Source: Paramacrobiotus metropolitanus
Lineage: Eukaryota > Tardigrada > Eutardigrada > Parachela > Macrobiotidae
Length of the DNA stretch: 64,000 nt
Direction: 5' to 3'
Assembly: GCF_019649055.1 (NCBI RefSeq)
Contig: NW_026570257.1
Span: 1 to 64,000 of the forward strand
Part shown: positions 52,146 to 60,087 of the stretch, piece by piece
Position numbering within the stretch: the first letter of the stretch is position 1
Layout: every line of letters starts with the position of its first letter
Program-made: the position numbers and the translations under genes
Notes under the pieces: generated by a model
Database searches by the model: none
What the model was told of the DNA's origin: nothing
Seen by the model: only the letters and a program-made list of their open reading frames with translations

Positions 52146-53816
52146 ATGAGCTCCGGTGACTCATTCGACCTCCAACATCCGACTGAACCACCGGACAAGG
52201 ATAACCCCATTAACCAGCCGACTAACTCCCGGAACGAACCGAACTTTACTCCGTTACAACAACGGATAGCAACAGTCTTAGACACACTAGGACTGGACTG
52301 GATAAACTGCACGGAGGAAGAACTCCTCACGGCACTGTCTGCCCCCACAAAGGAGGCGACGGCCGCCCGAAAGAGGGCAGCCGAACTCGGAATCTTCATC
52401 AGCAACGGTGAAATCGAGATCCGGGCCGGAACACAAGAAATACCCGGTCAAAGTGACCCAGCGCACCGACAAGACGCTGGAACAACAAAGGCCAAGGAAG
52501 GCCAGCAACAGATAGACACTATACTTCAGCTACTCGGACTGAACGAAAACAGCTCCGAGGAGGACTTCGCAAAAGCGATGTCGACCTCCACAAAGGAGGT
52601 AGAGACGGCTCGGAAGTTAGCCGCTCAGCTCGGCGTGTACGTCAACAATGGCACCGTCGAAGCTTGGCCCGGGATGCAACAAGCACTCGAGGCAACCGAC
52701 GCAGCGCCTCGACCTGGCACTGGAAAGTCGGAGGTCGGAACGCGAGAAATGCCCGACCTAAGCAGCGCAAACAATGCGACTGCGCCGTCCGTCACACAAA
52801 GTGACGTAGCACGGCCCGGCCATGGAAGTTGGACCGGATTGCCGGTGAGAATAAACTCAACCGAGCAGCCCAGACGAGGCCCAAGACGTGGAGGACCGGG
52901 ACGCCGATCCACGCACCGGGGCAACAGAAACTTCCCCAATGTATCATCCGGACGCGCAACGGATAGATACGCTGCGACAATGGCAGCCATCGACCTCACC
53001 GAAGAATCGGAAGGAGAAGTCGAAGAATGGGAAACAGTCCCATTGGAAGCACAGGTACCCGTTTACTCTCGGCCGGGAGAAGCGGACCTCTTCCAGCCAA
53101 AAGAACAAACAGCCAGAACAATAACTGGCTCACGGACGTTCCAGAACATCCAATATGCGTTCTCAACATTGAGACCGACGAACGTCTCTACGGAGGAACG
53201 GATACTGGAACAAGCACGACGGCTCATAACCGCCAGCGCGCCGAAGGACGGAGTAGCTAACCGACCTGAGGCACAGGAAGTGGTTGAAGTCGGAGCTGAA
53301 CTTACACATGGTTCAACTCAGCAGTCAGTCGACAACGGACCGGTGTCGTTAATCCCCATCAAACCAACGGTGCGGGAAGTGACCTTTGAAAAAGGCACGC
53401 ACAAGAAACCAAAGACAGTTCGAGCTTGGACAGACGAAATTCAAGTCGGATCCACGCCCACACTGGCGATGCCGGATACCGGAGCGGAGACTTCGCTCAT
53501 CGAACAGCGGTTTTGCGAGAGGAACGGTTTAATGATGCAACCTCTCGGACACTACACCAAAATACTCGGTGTAGGCGGACAAGTCGCCTTCATAGTGTCT
53601 CATTGCTGTACGGCGCCTGTAACAATGCAGGGCTTTACCAGCCACCACACATTTCATGTCCAGCCGACCGAAGCGGACATCCCAGTGCTACTCGGATGCG
53701 ACTATCTGCATTCGAAGTTCACCTTCATTCTGACGCCGATTCCTACCGCGGAACAACCAGGAGGAACGACGGTGGTGCAGTCTATCCCGATACCAGAGGC
53801 ATCGGACACGGTATGA
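52146..53816 (+). CDS. Giant element protease ORF with duplicated helical domain
   Basis: 556 codons in a different frame from Gag, 61 bases after its stop. Two related segments of about 60 residues (roughly 38-96 and 117-176) share helix-helix-strand phrases (LDTLGLDWINCTEEELLTAL and ILQLLGLNENSSEEDFAKAM; AAELGIF and AAQLGVY), an internal tandem duplication. A basic Arg/Gly stretch follows. The C-terminal retropepsin domain has the active-site DTGA (D444) and the IPVLLGCDYL flap-side motif near residue 520. It cleaves element polyproteins. The role of the duplicated domain is unknown; its helix pattern is faintly winged-helix-like, which may be coincidence. Confidence 0.8.
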   Translation: MSSGDSFDLQHPTEPPDKDNPINQPTNSRNEPNFTPLQQRIATVLDTLGLDWINCTEEELLTALSAPTKEATAARKRAAELGIFISNGEIEIRAGTQEIPGQSDPAHRQDAGTTKAKEGQQQIDTILQLLGLNENSSEEDFAKAMSTSTKEVETARKLAAQLGVYVNNGTVEAWPGMQQALEATDAAPRPGTGKSEVGTREMPDLSSANNATAPSVTQSDVARPGHGSWTGLPVRINSTEQPRRGPRRGGPGRRSTHRGNRNFPNVSSGRATDRYAATMAAIDLTEESEGEVEEWETVPLEAQVPVYSRPGEADLFQPKEQTARTITGSRTFQNIQYAFSTLRPTNVSTEERILEQARRLITASAPKDGVANRPEAQEVVEVGAELTHGSTQQSVDNGPVSLIPIKPTVREVTFEKGTHKKPKTVRAWTDEIQVGSTPTLAMPDTGAETSLIEQRFCERNGLMMQPLGHYTKILGVGGQVAFIVSHCCTAPVTMQGFTSHHTFHVQPTEADIPVLLGCDYLHSKFTFILTPIPTAEQPGGTTVVQSIPIPEASDTV

Positions 53817-54108
53817 AACGAAGTTCGGATTAGTCGGCTTGATCACCCGGCGAACTCCACACGTAACATCTGCCGCGATTGCCGGGATACGAACCGCACT
53901 CTGCTGGAGGAACTAGCACTCCATAACGTGATAGAGCACTATCAGAAACGGATACGCGACGGTACACTACGACTGGCTAGGACTGTACTGAAGTCTATCC
54001 CGATACCAGAGGCATCCGCCGGATGCCCAGAACCGAGAGGAGGTACGACAGAAGTACCGAACCTGGTTCTCGGGAGTTCGACACTTTCTCGACCAAAGGA
54101 CGTCGGAA
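53817..54108 (+). other. Short gap with a 24-bp direct repeat
   Basis: Contains a second copy of a 24-base sequence (core TCTATCCCGATACCAGAGGC) found at the end of the protease ORF (about 53779) and again at about 53993. Both copies encode or would encode SIPIPEAS, suggesting a local duplication. No other gene. Confidence 0.5.
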
Positions 54109-56085
54109 ATGGCGATCACTCTGCAACAAAACGGAGCGATAACCCCTGACCAGATACTGGAAGCACAACAAAAGTGCGAACCAGTAATCGCCCTCATAAA
54201 CGACACAGAGGACGAAGCATGGGAATGGGAAGAGGAGCGAATTCCGATCCATCGACAGTACATGGAATACGGACTCTTCATACCACCCCCCTTGGAAATG
54301 CCGTGCCAGGAACTAGGCTCCCAACTATTCGCCTACATGCAGCGAGTACGATTGCACGGAGAATCGTCGACGACTGCATTTTGGCAACGGTACGGCGAGG
54401 ACACCGCCATAACGCGACAAATCCCCAGACCGTTACCACCACTTATGCCGCACACTCCAACCAACGTGACGTTCGTGAGTAGCCCGGCGAAACCCCAGGA
54501 AGATGTAACCCTGGAAGAAACCGATAAACCTTATCGGTGTGCTATCTGTCAAGACAATATTGACGAGGTAGTACGAGCAATAAAGGCTCACCACGACCTA
54601 ACTTGGTCGGACGACAGACCGTCGTCACCGTCGCCTCCGCAACAGGAACGGAAGGTGGATCGTTTTCGGAAGCCCCAACAGTCGAGCATCCGATGGCTGA
54701 GCAACATAAGCCCCCAGCCAACCGACCTCGAGAATCAGGACGGAGCAAGTCGACCTACCCAACCGACGGATATGGCCGACCAAGCTGAACCGACCACACA
54801 GGTCGAAGTCGGCAACATGCCCGAAGTCGAACCCGAAAACGGATCGGAAATCGAATTCGAAGATTACCAGTCGGACGACTCGGACATACAAAGCACGAGT
54901 GATTCGGCGGACACAGACTCCGATAACCGACCCTCGGAAGAATCCGAGGAGGACGACGACGAAGAATTCGATCTGTCAGTCCGACACTGTAATACAGATA
55001 AACCGAGCATAAACGACTCGGATGATTCATCATCGGAGGACGAACAACCGACCTACGATGTCCGGCTAACTACAGCATTGCGGTCTATAGTTCACACAGA
55101 ACTTATAGACGAGCAACCGGAACAAACCGAACAAGAGAAGCCGGCCGACTCCGAACAACAGGAGGAACTCGACCAACTTAAGGCTTTACGGGAATTTGGA
55201 GGAGGTAAACCGGAAGATGACGACTTCCGACCTCCAACCATAGTCGTCCAGCAGTTGTCAACCGAACAACCGACCTTGGCTAACCTGACCGACCAACAGA
55301 AGTCGGAGCATTTCAACACATGGAAGGCACGAGTCGCCAAAGTCATGACGATCGAAGAGCTGAACCTGGACAACAAATGCCCAGAAGTTCACCACTTAAA
55401 GCTGGACCCTTACGTAGAGATGAAAGCGTTAGACCGACAAGTCGTCTTTAACAGCGAGCGAGTCTCACTCCCACCATGGTCAACATGTTCGATCAAGGTA
55501 CGGACGGCCAAACCAATGGATCCGAGGAGAAGAATCTACTTCTCTACCCTACAACGGGTAGTCCGACCTATTCGGCCAATTGAAGCTAAGATCGACATCC
55601 GACCGACAAACGACACGGCCTGGATAAATATCCAGAATACGACCCACCAAACGAAGGTGCTAAAGAAGGGCGTACGACTTGGCCATATGCAATATGCTGA
55701 TGTCTACGAACCAGAAATCAACAATGAATTCGTCGAATGGGAACTCCCACACAAAGTGGCGAAGACATGGCCCCCGACTCGGGAAGCGAAGCCAAAACCC
55801 CAATTCAAAGTTTTCGAGGCAACAGGAGTTCGAGCCCAACGGAAGGTCAAACTCATTCCTCGAGCCGTAACCATGGTAGAAGTCGTCCTGGACGTACCGG
55901 TATCCACGGACCAGAAACTCATGTACCTAGGCGAATCCGACCCCAAACGAGACGGAGTCGAATTCATGGACGGCGTAACCAAGCATGACGGGAAACGATT
56001 CACTGTCATGGTGGCAAACCACACCCACCGGAAGTCACCTTACGCAAAGGTGCACCGATGGGTCGAGCCGAAGCATTTACGATGA
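54109..56085 (+). CDS. Giant element linker ORF between protease and RT
   Basis: 658 codons. A CxxC...HH zinc-binding-like element (CAICQ...AHH, about residues 144-160) lies after a globular start. A strongly acidic, Ser/Asp/Glu-rich stretch occupies about 230-340. The last 220 residues hold two related beta-rich modules (LPPWSTCSIKVRTA..., and PRAVTMVEVVLDVPV...), typical of the region between protease and RT in gypsy Pol. It ends overlapping the RT frame by 28 bases in another frame, so Pol is probably made by frameshifting or reinitiation. No catalytic residues. Confidence 0.7.
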   Translation: MAITLQQNGAITPDQILEAQQKCEPVIALINDTEDEAWEWEEERIPIHRQYMEYGLFIPPPLEMPCQELGSQLFAYMQRVRLHGESSTTAFWQRYGEDTAITRQIPRPLPPLMPHTPTNVTFVSSPAKPQEDVTLEETDKPYRCAICQDNIDEVVRAIKAHHDLTWSDDRPSSPSPPQQERKVDRFRKPQQSSIRWLSNISPQPTDLENQDGASRPTQPTDMADQAEPTTQVEVGNMPEVEPENGSEIEFEDYQSDDSDIQSTSDSADTDSDNRPSEESEEDDDEEFDLSVRHCNTDKPSINDSDDSSSEDEQPTYDVRLTTALRSIVHTELIDEQPEQTEQEKPADSEQQEELDQLKALREFGGGKPEDDDFRPPTIVVQQLSTEQPTLANLTDQQKSEHFNTWKARVAKVMTIEELNLDNKCPEVHHLKLDPYVEMKALDRQVVFNSERVSLPPWSTCSIKVRTAKPMDPRRRIYFSTLQRVVRPIRPIEAKIDIRPTNDTAWINIQNTTHQTKVLKKGVRLGHMQYADVYEPEINNEFVEWELPHKVAKTWPPTREAKPKPQFKVFEATGVRAQRKVKLIPRAVTMVEVVLDVPVSTDQKLMYLGESDPKRDGVEFMDGVTKHDGKRFTVMVANHTHRKSPYAKVHRWVEPKHLR

Positions 56086-59000
56086 TGACGGACGACCAGA
56101 AGGTCGAAGAAGCACGAGTCAACACGGCTGAAGTTGAGCAGGAAGACGCGGAATCCCAGGAGGAGCGACGAAGAATCATCGACTCCATGAACTTTGGAAA
56201 AAACTTGACCGACGAGCAGCTAGCCAAACTGAAGGCAGTTGCATGGGATTACCGGACCGTATTTCCGACCTCGAAGAAACCCTATGGAGACGTCAAAGGG
56301 GTAACACATACCATTGACGTCCAGGGTGCACAGCCGATCAAGATGAACCCCACCAGGACAAGCTGGAAGGGACGGGAATTCATCCAGAAACACGTGCAGG
56401 AGATGCTCGACCAAGGAGTCGTCGAACCGTCATCGGCTGCATGGAGCTTCCCCGTCGTCTTAGCCGCAAAACGAAACGGAGACGGCACGGTAGGAACACG
56501 CTTCTGCATCAACTATATAAAGTTGAATGCCGTCACAAAGAAAAACAACTACCCATTACCGAACCCGGACGAGCTACTGGACCGATGCGCCGGAATGGAA
56601 TATTACGGCAAGGTAGACTGTCAGTCCGGCTTTTGGCAAATTCCAATGGATGAACAATCCAAGGACTACACGACCTTCGTAACACCCGAAGGAATGTGGA
56701 GATTTAACCGTATGCCGTTTGGAGTCTGTAACGGACCAGCAACTTTCCAAATGCATATGGACAAGATTAGAGCATCAGCTCGGAAGAAGGGTGTGTTCGC
56801 CTACATTGACGACATCATCTTCTTCGGCAAAACGTTTGAAGACTTCCTTGAGGCTTTCCGAGCGACTCTCGAATGCCTCCGCGATGCTGGATTTACGGTT
56901 AAACCCTCCAAATGCGAGGTCGGAACGGACAGATTGCTGTTCCTCGGACACGTTCTTAGCAAGGACGGAGTCCAGACCGATGATGAGAAAGTGGCCTGTA
57001 TCGCAGAACAAAGCTGCCCGAGAACTGAACGACAACTTAGGTCGTTCCTCGGACTGGCCAACTATTACCGTAAGTTCATCCGAGGATACGCTCAGAAGAC
57101 ATCAAAAATGTACGAGCTCCTCCGGAAGGATAAAAATATCAAACTCGATTGGACGGAAGCCCACACGGCTGAGTTCAACGACATCAAGAAGGCGCTAACA
57201 GAAGCACCCGTACTGGCGAAGTTCGATCCGACTAAAAAGACCGTCATCGAATGTGACGCAAGCGGAGCCGGACTAGGCGCGGTGATCTCACAAGACGATC
57301 ACCCAATCGCCTACGCCAGCCGAGTCCTACGCGGACCGGAACTCAACTATGGAGTTACCGAATGGGAATGTTTGGCGGTGGTATGGGCCGTGCAGAAATT
57401 TAAGCACTTCATCGACCACGGACCATTTACCGTAAGGACGGATCATCGAGCACTGCAGAATTTGCTCCGATGCGAGTCGAACCGACCTGGCATCAACCCT
57501 CGACTAACGAGATGGGCACTGGCTTTACAAGGACGGGACATAACCATCGAGTATAAGCCAGGTGTTTTCTGCGACAATGCGGACGCCTTGTCGAGATGGC
57601 CACTCGAACGTAGTGACTTCAAGGACGAAATCAAGGTCTGTACAATACGGACTCTTAGACGTCTGAAGGCAAACGCCTCGAAGAAACGGAAGAAGGAAAA
57701 GGAAAACCCACCGGAAATCCCCCTTCCACCGGTTCTCCCCGGATGCAACGTCATAACCGACTGGGATGATTTGAGTACCACAGAGGTCCGAGTCATTAAT
57801 ATCTCAGCACCGGAGACACCGGAACCGACTATCCGGACCGTCAATACGACGGAGGATGACGAGTTGGAAGTCGAAAAGACACTCCCACCTCCACCCGAAC
57901 CGAACATGGAACTTCGGAAAGCGCAGCTGCGAGACCCGCAGCTACGCAAAATCATTGACGAGCTGGAGAATCCAGAGAAACTCGACCACAAGTCGAAACA
58001 TCTGGAACACTACCAGATGGCGCAAGGAGTACTGTACAGACTGAAGACTATCAACACAAAGTTGGAACGTTGCTTCGTTGTACCACTCTTTATGCGTAAC
58101 CAGATTATTCGATCGCTCCACGACGGAAAAACCGGAAACCACTTCGGTAGGGAAAAAACGATCGAGGCATTGAAGTTGCGCTATTTCTGGACAAGAATGA
58201 ATACCGACGCCATTGCCTACATCGAAAAATGCCGACAGTGCATCATGGCGAATAAACAACGATGTCCACCACCGGGTAAACTCCAAAAGACGGAAGTCGG
58301 TGAAGCCTGGTATCGCATCTATGCGGACTTCAAAGGTCCTCTTCCTCGGACGGAGACGAAGGGATACCAGTACATCGCAGTGGTAACCGACCAGCTGACG
58401 AAATTCACCGTAGCCCGGGCAACAAAGACGAACACCGCGAGGGAATTCGAACGGTTCTTCGTCAAAGACGTCCTACTGAAGTACGGAATGCCGACCTTCA
58501 TCCACTCGGACAGAGGGACACACTTCACAGCGAAGACGTTCGCTAAGGTCGCACGGATCTTCGGCATCCAACACACACTTGGAACTGCCCACCACCCGGA
58601 AGGACAAGGACAAGTCGAACGGCAAATGCAAACGATTTGGGACGGAATAAGGAAGTTCTGCGATGTGAAAGACGGACACCGATGGCACAGAGCCTTGGAT
58701 TATGTCGTCTGCGGAATGAACCGAGCCGTCCATGCCGCGACTAAGTTCTCACCGTTCTACATGTTGTATGGTCGAGAAATGACCATGCCACAGGACGTGG
58801 TGGCCGGAACGAACACACCGGAAACCTTCACGGATAAGGAACACTACATCCGACGGATCAAAGAACGACTTCAACGCTCGCACGAGATTGCCCGCATCAT
58901 TATTGATGAGGCATTCGAACGGAATGCCGAGCACTACAACAAGAAGAAGTCAAGTCCGACCTTCAAACCGAGGGATAAGGTAACGGTGGAATTTCCGACC

Positions 59001-59108
59001 AAGGATCCAACTCGTAAGGAACGCTACGATGGAGTTTGGACGGTCTCAACTATGTTGGCCCAAACAACTTACTCCTCCGATGCGAAGACGGACGTGAAGA
59101 TACGGTAG
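56058..59108 (+). CDS. pol: Giant element Pol: reverse transcriptase, RNase H, integrase
   Basis: 1016 codons. RT: SFPVVLAAKRNG, FCINYIKLN, GVCNGPATFQ, and the catalytic box YIDD at residues 249-252. RNase H: catalytic Asp at about residue 400 (VIECDASGAG), then the Glu in TEWECLAV, RTDHRAL and DNADALSRWP. Integrase: HHCC zinc module (His about 688 and 695, CRQC about 720-723) and the D,D(35)E triad at D757, D818 and E854. These are classical Ty3/gypsy blocks with no lost catalytic residue. The frame ends 10-20 codons into a GPY/F-like module whose continuation lies in the next frame (from about 59045), so the C-terminus is separated by a frame change. Confidence 0.95.
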   Translation: MGRAEAFTMMTDDQKVEEARVNTAEVEQEDAESQEERRRIIDSMNFGKNLTDEQLAKLKAVAWDYRTVFPTSKKPYGDVKGVTHTIDVQGAQPIKMNPTRTSWKGREFIQKHVQEMLDQGVVEPSSAAWSFPVVLAAKRNGDGTVGTRFCINYIKLNAVTKKNNYPLPNPDELLDRCAGMEYYGKVDCQSGFWQIPMDEQSKDYTTFVTPEGMWRFNRMPFGVCNGPATFQMHMDKIRASARKKGVFAYIDDIIFFGKTFEDFLEAFRATLECLRDAGFTVKPSKCEVGTDRLLFLGHVLSKDGVQTDDEKVACIAEQSCPRTERQLRSFLGLANYYRKFIRGYAQKTSKMYELLRKDKNIKLDWTEAHTAEFNDIKKALTEAPVLAKFDPTKKTVIECDASGAGLGAVISQDDHPIAYASRVLRGPELNYGVTEWECLAVVWAVQKFKHFIDHGPFTVRTDHRALQNLLRCESNRPGINPRLTRWALALQGRDITIEYKPGVFCDNADALSRWPLERSDFKDEIKVCTIRTLRRLKANASKKRKKEKENPPEIPLPPVLPGCNVITDWDDLSTTEVRVINISAPETPEPTIRTVNTTEDDELEVEKTLPPPPEPNMELRKAQLRDPQLRKIIDELENPEKLDHKSKHLEHYQMAQGVLYRLKTINTKLERCFVVPLFMRNQIIRSLHDGKTGNHFGREKTIEALKLRYFWTRMNTDAIAYIEKCRQCIMANKQRCPPPGKLQKTEVGEAWYRIYADFKGPLPRTETKGYQYIAVVTDQLTKFTVARATKTNTAREFERFFVKDVLLKYGMPTFIHSDRGTHFTAKTFAKVARIFGIQHTLGTAHHPEGQGQVERQMQTIWDGIRKFCDVKDGHRWHRALDYVVCGMNRAVHAATKFSPFYMLYGREMTMPQDVVAGTNTPETFTDKEHYIRRIKERLQRSHEIARIIIDEAFERNAEHYNKKKSSPTFKPRDKVTVEFPTKDPTRKERYDGVWTVSTMLAQTTYSSDAKTDVKIR

Positions 59109-59911
59109 CCGTCGACCGAGTTAAACATTGCCGAGTCGAGACAAGTCGACCAGCAACTCGGTCAACAGGCCCAGCAGCTGACCCGACAGGAGGGAAAGCC
59201 ACTTGGAAGCCGAAGAAGAAACCAGAACAAACCGTCGAGAAACCTTCGGATCCGACTAACGACAAAACCGAACCGACGGCGAAGAAGAAACGAGGTCGAC
59301 CTCGGAAGAAACCTCCGACCGACTTCGAGACACCGGCACTGAAGGAACTTCAGAAGCAAGATGTGATAGCCGCTGAACCAGCACCGACCTCGGAGGAAGT
59401 CGTTGACGATAAAGTTCAACCGACCACCGAGCAACCAAAGAAGTTGGAAGACAAGTCGGAAACGCCGGCCCACCCAACCAACCAACTAGTAGAAGAACCG
59501 AAGTCGGCGACAAAACCAGCTCGGAAAAAGAGGACGGTTAAGAAAACCGACTCGTCGGCACCGACCACAAAGGCCGTTGTAGCCGACTCGGCAGTCCAAC
59601 CGACTAAGCCCAAACGGAAGTATACAAAGCGGAAGGTCGACTTACCCAACACGTCGGCGCCGACCACGGAAGTCGTAGCAGCCGAGCAGGCAGTCGAACC
59701 GACCAAGCCGAAACGGAAGTATGGGACAGCTAAGAAACCGAAGCTGACAGCTCAACAGATGCTGGAGGAAACGGAAGTTGCTGAAGATGAAGCCCATAAG
59801 GAAATCCTTGAACGGATTACCGAGGGACGGGCGGACTCGGAGAAACCAGTCAAAACAGCAAAACCCAAGACACCCAAAACAGCAGTCACAACAGAACAGA
59901 CTCAGTCATAG
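59036..59911 (+). CDS. Giant element post-integrase basic tail with AT-hook
   Basis: 291 codons. The first 30 look like the end of the integrase GPY/F module (YVGPNNLLLRC). The rest is Lys/Pro/Thr-rich, with an AT-hook-like KKKRGRPRKKP near residues 82-92 and an internal duplication of about 40 residues built around PTKPKRKYTK/PTKPKRKYGT with SAPTTKAV/SAPTTEVV. AT-hooks bind the minor groove of AT-rich DNA, so a chromatin-tethering role for the integrase is plausible (inference). It could also be translated as a separate protein. Confidence 0.7.
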   Translation: MDGLNYVGPNNLLLRCEDGREDTVAVDRVKHCRVETSRPATRSTGPAADPTGGKATWKPKKKPEQTVEKPSDPTNDKTEPTAKKKRGRPRKKPPTDFETPALKELQKQDVIAAEPAPTSEEVVDDKVQPTTEQPKKLEDKSETPAHPTNQLVEEPKSATKPARKKRTVKKTDSSAPTTKAVVADSAVQPTKPKRKYTKRKVDLPNTSAPTTEVVAAEQAVEPTKPKRKYGTAKKPKLTAQQMLEETEVAEDEAHKEILERITEGRADSEKPVKTAKPKTPKTAVTTEQTQS

Positions 59912-60087
59912 GGCCATAGGTGTAAAACTTAGAATAAGTTTTAGGTAGCTTAACAGTAGCTAGGTATAGATGGACCTTTGGTGTCGAAATGGAATCTCTT
60001 CAGTTGACCGGAACATCTTCAGTTGAATGTACGGGAGTTGGTAGAATTCTAACGCGCCGTATTTCCTTTCCTTGACAGCAAGCAACA
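59912..60087 (+). other. Spacer between integrase tail and downstream ORF
   Basis: 176 bases without a frame. A stop-dense AT-richer stretch, which may hold a subgenomic promoter or splice acceptor (TTTCCTTTCCTTGACAG near 60062-60078 is a good acceptor-like sequence right before the next ATG). Confidence 0.4.

Noticed and set aside
51155-52405. 416-codon minus-strand frame opposite Gag
   Set aside because: Long but antisense to the Gly-rich and zinc-knuckle region. Its composition is a mirror of the plus-strand codon bias, and it contains no motif.
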